Assembly: GCA_021464245.1 (NCBI GenBank)
Contig: JADCRB010000105.1
Location: 496,001-560,000, forward strand
DNA from: Carallia brachiata
Lineage: Eukaryota; Streptophyta; Magnoliopsida; Malpighiales; Rhizophoraceae
Direction: 5' to 3'
Length of the DNA stretch: 64,000 nt
The position numbers were made by a program, and so were the translations under genes. Below, piece by piece: positions 24,501 through 38,600 of this stretch. The notes below the pieces were generated by a model. The model did no database searches and was not told the DNA's origin. It saw only the letters and a program-made list of their open reading frames with translations. Position 1 is the first letter of the stretch. The number at the start of each line of letters is the position of its first letter.

Positions 24501-27229
24501 CTTGTTTACTGATATTTACTATTTAAATTTAAATAAAAATATATCTTTTATTTTTTATTATAAATAAGATTATTTATAACTCAAAAACTTACAATAAAAA
24601 AAATAAAAATTGTAGAATCAAATGGTACTTATAATTTAGATCAAAAGTTCAATAAGATTCTATCTTAAAAAAATTTTATTATAATTTAGATCTTTAATTT
24701 TGTATATAATTATAAGATTTTATGATTTTAATTGAAATTTTAACAATTATATATATATTTATTTATTTATTTATTTATGATTTTCTAAAATTAAATTATA
24801 CGGTAAATTTTTTTTTTTTAAGGCTACCATTTGTCCCTTCTGTTTTTTTCGATGCCGTGCAAGGCCACGACAAGGAGAAAAGCAAAGCACCAAGAGTCCA
24901 ATCACCGTCTACATCACCGGATCAACAGTCTGGATTGTCCCATCAAAACTTACTCCGATGACAAGTGACAGGTAAATTCAGTGCGCCACACCAGACTTGC
25001 AGTGGACTCTCTCACACCCTATCCGTAATCCTTTTAATTAGTACCGTCCATTTTGGCACCATGACGGCTTTGAGTTTAACACGTCCCTGATTGTTTTGTT
25101 TGGTTTCACTCTTTATGCCCCGATCCCACACTCCACCGCTAGATTACCGATCAACGGTTGATGTGCTGAGTTCTTGTTGACTCTGTGCCTGCGGGCTTTG
25201 ACATATACAAGTGGATTTTAGAAAAATGCTAAAATAATATCGATCATTATATTGAAAAAAAGAAATTGTTAGACGACTGAATTTTGAGTAAGGTAAAATT
25301 TGCAAAATTTTTTTTTTTTTTTTTTGCATGAAATCATAGTAAGATTAAAATAATATCAATTATTAGATAACTTATTTAGAAAAAAATTTGTTAAATGTAA
25401 TTAAATAGACTTATGATTATTTTTATATACAAAATACAATTATATTGAAATTTTTTTTTTTTTTCTTTATATAGTGGAGCTCTTATTTATGATCGAGTGT
25501 AGTTAAGTATTTTAGTCCGACTTAGAAGGGTTTTCAATTTCTTTGGTATCTACATATGAAACGTTAAAAATATTTAAATTGTACATATATATTCATTTAT
25601 CATGTTCAAATAGATGTATTGAATAATTGTATTGACGTCATAATTCAGTCCTCATTTTTCAAGAGCCGTTACATCTTCATATTTGTTTGTCATGTTATAT
25701 TTATATTTTCTTGTCCATATCCCTGCATAATAAAAGTAGGGCACACTAAGAATAGGGAATTTTTGTATTAAACCCCGTATAACCTGCAGTTCTAACTAAT
25801 AACTATTAAGAATTCAAATCATTTAAGCTTGTCGAGGTGTTATGTATTTAGGGAAACTAGGAAGTTCCTTTTGTTGTAATTAGGAAGTTAGAATATTTGA
25901 GCCTCATGCAACTTGAATTTAAAAAAGGAAATGTTATATAGACATGATTGATTTAATGTATTCCATACATGGGTTAACAAATTGCATATTGTTTATATAT
26001 TTTTAACGGTCATTATTAACTTTAAAAAGTAACAATTTTTTTAAATTTTTTATAATAAATTTAGTACATTATGATATTTTTTGAATAGAATTTATCTGTT
26101 TCAATGACGTGATAATTATACGTGTTAATAGATATTAATGTGTATGATTTTCATATTATCGAAAGAAATTGATTTCTATGAACACATTGAGACAGACAAA
26201 TTCTATTTATGAAAAATCAGACATGTGAGATTTGTTATAAAAAAATTTATGAGAAATAAGTTGTTTTTTTTAAATTAATATTAAATTTATTATTTCATAC
26301 AAAATTTATCATATTTTTTACATTAGCCTTATTTTTAACTTTGTCTACGGGTACATAGCCGAGTCCTTTGACATAGTAACATCATATTGTGAATAAGATA
26401 TTTTTTATTTTTTTTCAAAAAAATTAATTGTGTAATTAAATTATAAAATGTGTAACAATACCAATATAATATGCAACAATCGTTAAAAAAAATAATGACA
26501 TCTTATATATATTATTAATACAATTATACCCTTCACCGGTATTATTACACATTTTATTGTTTTAATAATATATCTAATTATTCTTTGACAAAAAATAATA
26601 TTTTATTTACAATGATGTGATTTGACATTATTGTACGAAGGGACGCCCAGCTAAATTAACAATTAATAAAAGCCACGTTCTGCTACCTTTATCCTTTAAA
26701 TTTTAGGTATGCGTTCGCCTATTCTATCACATAGAATATGATATTAATTGTGACATCTATACCAAGCGAGGTGAGAATTTAGCATTGTTGCCGCATGTTA
26801 TGGTTTGAACTCCAATATGTACCCTTCGGTATAGAGACAAAATTAGCACCGATTAGGAGTTAGGCATGAAGAAAACTCTTAACATTGATAATATTCGGAT
26901 GATAATTTTTTTTTATTATAAATTAAATAAGACACAAATGGTGATCATCGGTTCGAAGTGTTAGGAGTGATAAGCTTACGCTTTAAAGATATCCATTTGA
27001 GGTTTGAAAAATAAAAGAAAAATCATTGGTGACAACAATTGTGATTTTACGTATATTACAACGATAATCCATAAAAATTTAAAAAATATTGTCTGAATTA
27101 AATTTGAATAAAACAATTAATCTACAGTCTTATGTTAAATATATTAAAAAAATTTATTTCTTATTTGACATATGCCAAAACAAATAAGACTTAAAATCAA
27201 ATAACTTTAAATATTTTTTTCCACTCAAG

Positions 27230-27275
27230 GCTAAGCATAAAACTATTTTTTGACTTCAGCTAAGCATAAAACTAT
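27230..27275 (-). mobile_element. 12-bp T-tract insertion with 17-bp target duplication
   Basis: GCTAAGCATAAAACTAT is exact at 27230-27246 and 27259-27275. The insert is only TTTTTGACTTCA; in complement TGAAGTC plus five A. This is the smallest of the tailed insertions in the window. Confidence 0.6.
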
Positions 27276-30200
27276 CATTCACTTTTATTAGAAAAAAAAA
27301 AAAAAAAAAAGGGCAAAGAACCACACTCTCATTGACGCGCCCCATGACGCGAGTGGTGTTGGGGGGAAAACATTTCACTGGTTAAACCCAACAAAAAAAA
27401 CAATCAATAATTCTCTAAAAAAATCAATAATTCCAGCCGACCTGAAAAAGGTTTCCAGCATGTTGGTGGGTCGGAAGCCAAAAGTTTTTTTTCACATCGC
27501 CCGTGCGGCGCACACGCTCGTGCCGCTGTGGGCCCCACCTGGAATTCTTCCAACAGTGCTTAATTTTAATGAATTTGTTTAACGTTAAAACTAATTTAAT
27601 CAAATATAAAGCAAATATTATTACATCATCAACAAATAAGTCACCCAGGAGGACAGCTAGTAATAGCTGGACCCTGACCCCAAATGGCCTGGGATTAACC
27701 CGTGGTTAGTTGTTCGCCCAACCCTGAGGATAGCCATGTGGGTCGCTTGGTTAACACTGTAGTGTTGGTGTTAAAGACTAGGAACCTAAACCATTAGTCA
27801 TAATCAAATTTAAAATTTGGATTTGAATTTGTGTTTCAAAGATATTTAAATCTCTCTTTTTACTTTAATTGAGTTGAAGAAAGAAATGTAAAGTGTAATG
27901 CACTTCACTCGATATTTGGTTAAAGTATTATTTTTCATATGATAATATAGCATTCATTCAAAAATGTTTTTTTTTTAGAACTTAGACTTATATTTTAGAT
28001 GTTTGGATTATAATTTTGATGAATTGGAGTGTAAAATATGAAAAAAGAGTTACTTTTATTTTGTAACTCATGTCTTAATGAATTTCTAATTGATCAAAAA
28101 AAATATTTATTATGAAATTATTAGATTTTATTTTCATAAACTTTACGTCCTCCTTCTTAGCAGTAGAGTCTAAGACTTTGAAATTGAATTATAAATTTTT
28201 AATTATTAGAACGTCTTTTGAAAGACATTTCATTTATTATATATTTATAGTATGTGTCATAAATAATCACATTCAATAATACAAATAACAAATTTACAAT
28301 TAATGATAATAAGCAGCAAGAAATTATTAATATCCATCCTAAAAGTTTGAGAAGTTTGAGGAGGAAAAAAAAATAAACTACTTATTAATCCTAATACATC
28401 CTTTATATGTAAAATTCATAATTAAATATAAAATTAATATAATTTGAATACAAGATCCCTTCGTCAAAAAGTCCTATTGAGAATAGGCCAACCATTGTTA
28501 CACTGACACCTGCCCATGATTTGATCAATCTTTCAACCTATTGCCATTGTACCCAATATAAGAAACAAAAGAGATTGCACCTCTACATGGCCTTTTGAAT
28601 GGACTAATTTTCCATTATGATCTTTGACATATATACACATCACAAAACAAGCATCACTTTCAGTCATACATTTGCTTTATCTCTTATCTGTTCTGCCTTA
28701 AAGAAATTATTGCCACTTGCCAAAAAATATGTTAGATACTTGTAGATGTTTGTGGGCAAAAAAAATATATATATACTATATTTGTTGAATTTGGTTTTTA
28801 GTTTTGCTCGTGTGACTTCAAAGTTTGACTATTTATAATCCTTGTTGTCTTTGTGATGTGTTGTGTTGTTTTGAGTCTTCAACGAAATCGTTGCACGTGG
28901 GGAGTTGTTAATTTGGCGTTTTCTCAGAATCCCGTGCTTCATATGCGTATAATATTCCTACTCAACAAATACTTGTTTAGATAATTGAGTTATATTTCCA
29001 AAGAAAACTTAAACTAAATATTTTGAATAATTTTTAGTCAATGAATATATATATATATGTATGTATAAACTCATGCATGCACATGAATTTGCAAAATTGT
29101 GGATATTGGATGATTTTGCATTATGCTTGAAGAGTGTCATGTTAGATTATAATGAGAGTTTGTTGTAAAATTATAATATATAATCACGATTAATTGCAAA
29201 AAAAATATAAATTTGTAATGCATGAACATAGCACAATCTATTTAATAGTCCTTTTTTTAAAAAATATAAAATGACAACGTGATGATTGCTGCAAAACATA
29301 TTTTAATGCAAGTTGTTCTCAAACGACTATGTAAGTAAAGCACAAGAAAATTAGCATAAATCTAGTATTTAATCGAGCATAAACAGTAAGGTGATTATTT
29401 TTTTTGTTTTGACATAATAAGGTGATTAATTAAGCAAATAATTTGTGATCTGAAAATAAACATAAGCGAAAGCAATAATAACACAAACAATTTGGTGATT
29501 ACCAAAGCATGAACACGTAGAACCGTGAATAAAGGGAAACATTATTTTGACTTTCTTTGTGTTCCAGACGCAAGCGCGTTCGTGGGGCAAGTTTGGTTGG
29601 GTTTGGTAGCCACTTGTATTTTTTCTTTTCTATTTGTCTTTTTTTTTCCAAATTGTATAGACTTTTGTAATTATTATTATTATTATTTTTACTTAGCATA
29701 AGGTTAATTGAGACGTAAATTATATAATAAAATATTTTTTTATTTTTATAAAGTTCATAATATATTTTCTTAAAAAAGTACAATGTAATCACACAATTCT
29801 AGCAAACGCAGCAATGAAGTATAATCGATCGTTAATTTAGTGGTTATATAAATAAAATATGAAACAACAAAATTAAAATTTAAAATTAAATGAGTGTTAT
29901 CATAAAACTTATGTGTAGATCTTAAAAAATATATGTTAAAAAATATTTTTTAGTTATTAGCAATTGAAAAACCGTATAATTTTAAATTGTAGGTAATTAA
30001 GCCTTAAAAAATAATTTGTAGTTAATTTGCGTCGATAAACTTATTACACACTACAAAGTTATGGCCTAATAAAGTAATGATCCTATCTGTTTCCTGTTTC
30101 TATGAAGTGTGCACAAAAAGCGCCAGCCTGCTTTTATGCCTGCTCGGATCATTATTTTTGAGATCAAAGACCCTAGTGACAGATTCTGCTATCTTGGTCC

Positions 30201-30668
30201 AAATCACTGAAAAAAAAAAAAAAAAGAATCCAACGACTAGAACTTATTGCTTCAGAGTCGTTTGATATAAAAATAAAATAAAATTTATGCCAAGCGAATA
30301 ATATTAATTTTAACAATATAATTGAAAGTATGAAAGACTCATAATAATTAAAAATTAAATAAAAATATTAACAAATAATTACCTATCTCAACTATTACTG
30401 CAATATACTTCTTTCCCTTTTAAAAAAATCAAACACTTTGTATCTTTTTTTTCCACTGACCCATTCCAGGGATATGTGACTTGGAAGGAACAGAGAGAGA
30501 GAGAGAGAGGAAGAGCAGAGCAGACAACATTATGGGATCTGCAGGTTTTCACTGCACAAGCACTGCAAGTAAGGATTATGTAAATCCTTTCTAGACTGTT
30601 ATCTTTGTTTTAATTTCTTTTTTTTATATTACTTTTTTTTGGTACATTAAAGTAGTTAGAAGTTAATG

Positions 30669-31162
30669 TTGTTAAAATTGGCTCAGACTGGTCGGTCTGA
30701 TTGGTTCAACCGGTGACCAGCCAAAGGTCTGGATCGATTTATGACTACAGTTATCCCTTAATTCGGACCGGTCAAAATCGGTTTGAACCGATTAAAAATC
30801 GGTCAAAAATCAGACCCGGTTCAACCGGTTCAAACTGGGTATAAAAGTTTTATAAATTATAATTTGATTCTAATGTTTATTTAAATTATAATTTGAGTTT
30901 TAAATTTAATTAAAATTTTTAATTTAGTTCTAAATTTATCAAAACTTTCAATTTAGTCTTAAATTTATCAAAATTTTCAATTTAATCCTTAAAAATTAAA
31001 AAAATAATATTTAATAATCATATATAAATATTATTTTTTTAAATTATTTTTATAAATAATATATTAATAAATACCGATTCAAATACTAGTTCGACCGATT
31101 GAACCGGTTGAACTTTAACCTACTAATATTTTCAATTCGATTATCGGTCCGATTCTGACAAC
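30669..31162 (+). mobile_element. AACCGG-rich MITE-like element, copy 2
   Basis: The start GTTGTTAAAATTGG and the end, in complement GTTGTCAGAATCGG, are inverted repeats. Sub-terminal blocks contain several GGTTCAACCGGT-type motifs. The core repeats AAATTTATCAAAATTTT-like units that are shared with the copy at 58779-59252 and, inverted, with 2437-2873. Confidence 0.7.
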
Positions 31163-31206
31163 CTTTTCATAAACAAATAACTTTCCTCACAAACATCATT
31201 TTCTTG

Positions 31207-31207
<1 letters not shown>

Positions 31208-31239
<32 letters not shown>
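31208..31239 (+). repeat. 32-base C homopolymer
   Basis: An unbroken run of C, followed by A and eight more C. Very unusual in this AT-rich setting. Confidence 0.9.
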
Positions 31240-32313
31240 ACCCCCCCCACCAGTCTTAATTAACCTTCAAGTCTCTCTACTTTTTCTGAAGTAGATAAGT
31301 AATCAAAGCTTAATTGACGGTGACTTTGTTAATGAGGCCATGCATTCAACTTGTACGCTTAGAGCATCATTGTGCAGATACAATAAATTTTACGTATTTT
31401 AGACACAAATTCACAACTATATTTTTATAGTTGTTGTATGTACATTTATAATCACATTATTTATTACAATAATAGATTTAAAGATTAAAATTATATAATT
31501 AGTTATCATGATAATTTCAATTTAACAGTGCTATATAACGGGTCCTATCTCCTTATAAGATATAGGAGAAAGAAAAGTTTGATTCTTTGTGTTTATCTTC
31601 CTTCATTTTCCGAGAAAAGTTCCTTTCTTTGATCGAAATAATAGGCATTTGGGTGATTTTTTTGGTGAATGTTTGATGGGGTTTGTGTCCCCCACGTAAA
31701 GATTATGCTAAGGAGCTTGATTAACAAATTGGCATTGCATAAAAAAATATAAAAAAAATAATTTAACTTATTTTTTTTATTAATATCACTTATTTATTAT
31801 CTTACATTATAAAATAAAAAAATGTGTGATTGGAGGAAAATAATTGAAAAAAATTTTAGAATGTTTGAGAAATTGTTACAATTTGATGAATTTATTGTGT
31901 AATAAAATGATAATAATTTTTTTTTTAATTATAATTCAGAAGATTGTATAATAAATATAATAAATTATAATTTATAATTTTTTGATAAATTTTTTTTAAT
32001 TATGTGATAGTATCTTATAAAATAAGTAAAATTTAAATTAGCAAGCACCGTAGTAAGCCCTCGGTAGTATATCTGTCTGACAAAAAGCTACGCTTGCTCT
32101 CTTAAGAAAATATATTTTTTTTTTGGAACGATTGCTCAGATGGACAGAGGTGATGTTTTGGGATGGTGGGGTTATAAGGCTACATTGCTTTTGTTCTGTT
32201 GGTGTACGTGTGTAGAGAGAGAGAGAGAGAGAGTTTTTTCTTGAAAGGGTTGAGGGGGGAAGTGGTCAGCAGAAGCAGCCAGCAGGGCGCTTTGCTTCCT
32301 CAGCTGAACAACC

Positions 32314-32322
32314 TATATATAA
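32314..32322 (+). promoter_or_regulatory. Possible TATA box of the Aux/IAA gene
   Basis: TATATATAA lies about 790 bases before the start codon, after a GA microsatellite (32216-32234). Aux/IAA genes of this group often have long leaders, and the T-rich stretch after it has leader-like composition, but the start of transcription is not proven. Confidence 0.4.
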
Positions 32323-33105
32323 CGTTTCTTTTTAGGGGCCTACAGGGTTTGCTTGCGTTTAGCTTCAAAATTCTCCATTTTTACCTTTCTGTGTTTATGG
32401 GTTCTTGAGGATCTCTCTTTTATATCTCTTCTCTAGTTTTGGTCATTTCTTTTTTGGGTCATTTCATTCTCCTCTCTGTGTCTTTTCGTTATCACATTTC
32501 ATCTCATTCGCCCTTTTCACATCTAAATCACCTCTCTTTTGTGTCCCTTCCTTATGCTAGAAAGCAAATAGGAACCAACCCACTAGCATGCCGGAGAAAC
32601 AATACAAAATTCTATATTACATCTCTTTCTCTTTCTCTTTTGTGTTGCTTTTGGTTTTTTGATTTGTTAAAACTCTCTGCTTTTTGCTGTTTTTTTTTTT
32701 TCTTGGTGGGGTTTTGCTTTATGGGAGATCATATTCTCTCTTTTGGGTGTTGGCCTTGAGGAGTTTGTTGTGCCAAAGGCTTTTAAGAATAGTGATATTC
32801 AGCCTCTGAGATTGTGCTTTCCATCTGGTTTTCTGTTTCTGGAGGTCAAAAAAGTTCCTTTTGGTGATTAGAGGATGTGGAAATTCAAGGTTTTGAGTGC
32901 TGGTTAAGGCCTGCTTACAGAGGTATTGAACCAGTTTTAGCTTCTATTTTCTGCTTTTTTTGGAGCTCCTTTTCTTATAGTTTTTGTTGGGCTTCTGACT
33001 TTTGGTTGCTTCTTTCACACCAGTGAGGTTTTTTCAGTTTTCTTGCTTCTTCTTTCTGGTGCTGCTAAAAGTCAAAAAAAAAAAAGGTCAGCTCTATTTG
33101 GTGGG

Positions 33106-35601
33106 ATGGAAGGTTGCACAAAGAATGGTGAATCATGTCCCCAGTTGCTGGATTTGATTTCAGAAGAAAGAGAATGGCTTGTTAATAGAGACCAGGGAAG
33201 GTCATCAGAGGATCGAAAGCTTGAACTGAGGCTTGGTCCACCTGGTGAAGACTGGTCTCTTCAAGAGCCCTCCAAAGACAACAACAAAGAAAGAGATGAG
33301 TCCCTTCTCTCACTTAAATACTTCACCAATGGTAACCCAAAAGCACACAAGTTTTCTTCACCTGAGAATCCACAAGCTTGCGGTTTTTGGTTTAGTCAAC
33401 AACAACAGCAAAAGCAGCAGCAGCAGCAGAGGGCAAAGATTCCTGCTTTTCTGCAGTTCCCATCAACCGCAGCAGCTACTGTGACCCCACAGAACCTGCC
33501 TGCTATGGCAAAGGAATCCTCACAGGCCTCTTGTTCTAAAGTGGTGGTAGACCTGCAGCACAGTGCTGCAAATCCAGCTCTGCCCAACAGCTCTCAAAAA
33601 AGGTGATGCAGGCTTTTACTACTTTCTCTCACTTGTGACTAGTTGTCTAGAAAACTTTGGACATGGGATATTCACTCACATGTTCACCTGCCTGGCTACA
33701 CAGGATGATTTGTGATCCATTAGCTCCCTAACTTTTGTCAGTTTCTTCTTTGTTTTCCTTTTCCAGTTCTAATAGCATTAGAACATTGCTTGCTCTGTGA
33801 TTTCTTGGAATGATTGACCTTTTGATCTTTCCTTTTCAACCCTCTTTCTTTGCTGCATGTCTGTCTGCTTTCTCTCCTTTACTACTACTGCTTTTGTTGG
33901 CTTCTTATACCTCATGACTAATTGTTATGCCCTTGATTAAGGCATAAACTTGTACTGGTCTTATTAACTCGTTCATGAATATTATCTGAAAACAGAACTG
34001 CTCCTGGTCCAGTGGTGGGTTGGCCGCCAATTCGTTCATTCAGGAAGAATCTTGCAAGCAGCAGCTCTTCTAAGCCGCCAGCTCTTGAGTCACCAAATGG
34101 GAATTCAAGCAAGAAGGTTTCCAGTGAGAAGCCTGTTGAAACTTGCAATAAAGGGTTGTTGGTGAAGATTAACATGGATGGTGTTCCTATTGGAAGGAAA
34201 GTGGATCTCAGGGCCAATGATAGCTATGAAAAGCTTTCCTCTGCTGTTGATGAACTCTTTAGAGGCCTTCTTGCAGGTTGTTCACATGAACTTTGCACAA
34301 TAATTTTAACCATTGATTAATTTATTTAGACATTTTAATTTTACCACCATGAAATTGGGATTGAAAAATGATGATGGGTTTGGTTTGTTCTACAAATAGA
34401 TATTTACATGTTGGGGAATATTTGATATGATAGTTGGCATATGGTTAGTCTGGTGCGTTTATATATTCGGATATTGTACATCATATGCACCAGCCATGAC
34501 ATATGCTTAATTAAATTCATATGAACGCAACAGATAACCACCTAGTTATGATCTGGTTAATCTAAGGTTGTATTAGAATAATATTCAGTTCTGTCTTGTG
34601 CGGAAACAGTCTCCTTCTCAGGTTGTATAAATCTGTCCATTCCCCAGATCTCATAGTGTGAGAGCCTCGTGCAATGGAACATCATTATGTTTTGTCTTTT
34701 ATTCGAGTTTATTCTTTATAGAATGTATACTTAATATATGGATGTGAATTTAGTGTATGATCACTTTTGATCTAATCTAACTAGTCTGTTGTGACGTCTG
34801 TATAGCTCAAAGAGATTCCTCTGCTGGTGGAATCGTGAACAAGCAAGAGGAAGAGAAAGCTATCACAGGATTGTTAGATGGAAGTGGGGAATATGCACTT
34901 GTTTATGAGGATAATGAGGGGGACAGGATGCTTGTTGGGGATGTCCCATGGCAGTAAGCACCTTTATCACCATAAATCTGATGCAGATGTTAGACACTCG
35001 GCTATATTATGTTATTAGCACCAAGCAAAGTACTATATTATGCTTCTCTGTCGTTTAGCATAAGTGGAATCCCTGCATCAGATTCTTAATCATAGCAATA
35101 TCCTTCATTCTATTGGTCTATTGTTACGCTCAGTGGTTTATCTTGTCTCATAATTCAAGGGAATTAGGTACAACAGCAATAACAACAAACCCTTAATTTC
35201 AAATCCAATTGGGCACTGCTACATGCATGTTATCTCGTCATTCCATTCTATTATGAAATTGTTACTAAAACTAATTAAGTTATTTAATTAGTGTGCTTGG
35301 CTCTTTTCCACACAGCCATTGATTTTTGCACCAACGTCGTAGAGCAGGAAAGTTTTAATCTGGTTTCTCTAATCTTCTGAATTCTCAGCATGTTTGTTTC
35401 TACGGTGAAGAGGCTTCGTGTATTGAAGAGCTCTGAAGTTTCTTCCTTGAGCAGTAAGCGACTTTACTGTATCTTCAAGAACTTTGAAGCAAATTTTCTG
35501 TGGCCTTTTTCTTTTTTTCCCTCAGTAACTTGATGCTAAGCAGAGATTGCTGTGTTTTTTCAGTTGGAAGCAGTAAACAAGAGAAGCCATCATTGAAATG
35601 A
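33106..35601 (+). CDS. IAA26: Aux/IAA auxin-response repressor, IAA26/IAA18 type
   Basis: Five exons (33106-33602, 33996-34276, 34806-34953, 35389-35453, 35564-35601) give an uninterrupted 342-residue protein. It starts [18 protein letters not shown], as in the IAA26 group. Domain I is LELRLGPP (39-46), an EAR motif that recruits TOPLESS. Domain II is VGWPPIRSF (about 173-181), the degron bound by TIR1/AFB with auxin. The C-terminal PB1 fold (domains III/IV) begins [18 protein letters not shown] and continues with [20 protein letters not shown] then [10 protein letters not shown]; it carries both the lysine face and the acidic face used to pair with ARF proteins. A glutamine-rich stretch at 98-108 is extra. 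All splice sites are GT-AG and phases agree. The gene acts in the nucleus and is destroyed on auxin perception. IAA18 is the alternative name. Confidence 0.95.
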
Positions 35602-38600
35602 TGCAAGATGAGTTTTGCTGTGAAGATTCTCCACCGAAGTTTGAAGGAGAAACAAGAGAAGGCTTGGATTTGTGTTTTTATTTTGAAATTTTGTGCCCCC
35701 TTAACTTTTGTATGGAACTTGTAGCAAGTCACAGTATATAATATCAATTATCTAAACTTATATGCTATTGATTTTGACCTCTTCTTTAGCTCAACATGCC
35801 TGTTTTTTCATATATATGTTTTGAGCATGAATTACAAGTTGTACTTTGTTTAATTGACAGCCCTCAATTTCCATAAAATGAATTATTTAGAGAGGCCAAG
35901 CAAGGGACTGTGATCAATGATGGCATATTGATCTGTCAAGCTCACACCAACATAAGGATTCATGTGCTGTAAAGCTTGTGCACATTATTTTTGGCTGCTG
36001 CCCTTGAAAAGCTCTGGTTTTTGAGTATACTATTCAGAGATTTTTTTTTTTGGTTCTTAGGTGGGGAGAAAGTGGAAAACTTGAATCATCAATTGCTGTC
36101 TTGGGCTTGGATGCTCAGTGTCGGTAGTTGAGGTGACTAGGACTTTTTAGGACGCAATTGGCACTGTATTTGAAAGGTAAAAGTTGTAGGGCCGGATAAA
36201 AAATGGTTTGGATGATTTTCTGAAAGTATTATTTGTTAGATTTATTATATAATTAATTAGATTTATTATATAATAAAAAGATAATAATTTTTAATTTTTA
36301 TTTAATTATATTTATAATTTATACAGTTAAATAATAAATTAAATGAGTTGTATTTCAATATTTTTTGACTATTTTTTCTGACTAAGTAACAGGATCTTAT
36401 ATGAAATGGGTATGCCAAAAATGTTTGGCAGTGGAAGTTCTTTTTTTGTTTTTTGTGTTTTTTTTTGGGAGGCTAGGGGTTTTGGGAGTGGAATTATATA
36501 ATGAAGTGTCATTTTCATAATTTCATTGGGGACTGCCTAACTTGAGGCTAGGGATATTCAAATGTTCAACTTGACTATCTAAATTTAATGTAAACCAAAA
36601 CTTGTTAAATGTATGGTGATTCGATAAACAAAATTGTTTTTATGATAATGGTTAGTGAGATATGTAGTGGACATGTAATGATATAAATCATTTAATTATA
36701 AGAGATATATTGAATTTAAAAAAAATAATTAGATACTATTAAATACATTATACGTTTCTTGTGTATACCTATTAGCATATTCAAGTAGTAAAGGTCTTAC
36801 ATAAAATTAAAACTGTCACTTGTAGTTCGGTTATGGAGTCTAAGTATTCATGTCTGCCGCCAAATCAAATTGAGTTGCCACCAATATTCGTGTGATGTAT
36901 CATCATAGATATAAAATTATGGATATTTGAAATATTTGCCTCGATGTGATTTGGCTATATTGATGCAGTTTTAGTTTCTCATAAATTATTCTTATTTTTT
37001 ATTTTATATGTTCTTACTTTTATATGATTATCATATGTATGTTTTAATGGTTCTACTCTCAATTTTGTTACAATTAAATCGACTAACTCAAATCGTAAAT
37101 TATGCTGGTTTACTCGTTTTTACTTTCTTATTAGTCCATCGATATTTTAAAATCATTCAAATTACCACAGACAATCTATATATATTATAATTACGAAAGG
37201 AACGTAAAAATTTAGATGCTTATGGCAGTCTCCAGTAATTATTTTTTTAAAGCTTAATTTTAGAATTTTTAGGATTTTTCTAATAGACCCTTAGCAATTA
37301 TAGCTTCTTTTTTTTTTAACCTTAATAGAATTAATATTTCAATTTCGCCGCGAGTTTCTAATTCAAAAGGCAGTATATCAGCAAGTGTGAAGTCATGGGT
37401 TCGAATTTTCAACCTCTCCAACTGTCTCCCTTCTCCCAACCAGTTAGTGTAAATTTAAGAAAATTCAAAAAAAAAAAAATTCAATTTCAATAGTTTTTAG
37501 ATTGTCATATGCATATGTAATGCAGTCATCTTTTTCAAGTTATAAACTTACATTATTATTTATTTATTTTATCTTAACTAGAATTACAATTTTAGATTTT
37601 AGGTTTTTTTTACTCAAACTATTTCTCATCCACGTTACTACTCATAATTGACTATAATTGTTTTACTTATTTTAATATTTTGATTATAAAATTTCTTAGT
37701 TTATTTATATAAAATTACGTAAAAATTAGAGGTACGGAGATACGTTATTCTTTTTCTAGTAATTTTCTTTTACTTTCTTTTAAATAAATTTCTCAATTTC
37801 AGATTTTATTTTATTTTCATCAAGCTTAACACTTATAATTGATTATAATTGTTTTAGTTATTTTAATCTTTTTTCTAATAGTTTTTTATTTGTTTATTTT
37901 TTTACATTTAATTATATATAATTATGTAAGAACATTTGTTAGTGTTAGAAAGCTTGTTATTCTCTTTTTGGTTATTTTCACAAAGAAAGGTCTTTGATTG
38001 GTATATATTAATAATTGTTTGAATTTCAACTCATTAAAACAAAATTTGATTATTGCATTAAACAAAAACAAGATTTTTCATATCATTTTTTTTATTTTTA
38101 ATTTAACTATTATAATTTCATGACATCTTAGGAAAAAAAAATTCTGTTTCACAATCATGACACCATGGTTATTGGTTTTTTATATAACATTGGAGAAAAT
38201 TAGCTGAGAGCTGTTTATTCTCTTACTGCGTTTAAAGTCTTTTTGTTTTGTTGGTGGATACCTCTAATTTTTATTAATAAGATTTTTCTAAAAAAGAAAA
38301 TAAAAGAAACAAGGAAAAATTTTTATAAATAGAAAAAAAAATTACGCCTAAATTTTTATTTTGTTTCTTGGAAAAACAAAATAAAACGCAAAAGAATTAA
38401 TTCCAAATTTTTTTCTTTTCTTAAAAGGAAAACTAATATTCAAAATGTAATTTTTTTTTGTTTTCCCCTCTAAATAAAAAATAAACAAACATGTGCCTTT
38501 TAATTAATAAGATAAATTCGCACATCATGCAGATCTACGACTAATTAGGTTTAAAATACAAAATAATTTTATTACCTGTACAACACGTTGATGTGCAATG

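Larger units (their letters stand above)
19127..32310. other. Long intergenic region with retroposons, microsatellites and a MITE
   Basis: About 13 kb with no gene I can support. It begins with the MYB 3' untranslated region. Recognisable items are tailed insertions with target duplications (19328-19380, 20117-20269, 27230-27275), a fold-back element (20845-21145), ATT microsatellites (21340-21531), an AACCGG-rich element (30669-31162) and a C-run (31208-31239). A GC-richer patch at 24840-25200 and another at 27320-27560 hold no recognisable product. A small GA-rich leader-like stretch with ATGGGATCTGCAGG at 30493-30560 ends in GTAAGG but leads to no identifiable exon. Confidence 0.6.

Noticed and set aside
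33396..33587. Minus-strand frame with a cysteine run
   Set aside because: Antisense of the glutamine codons of the Aux/IAA exon.
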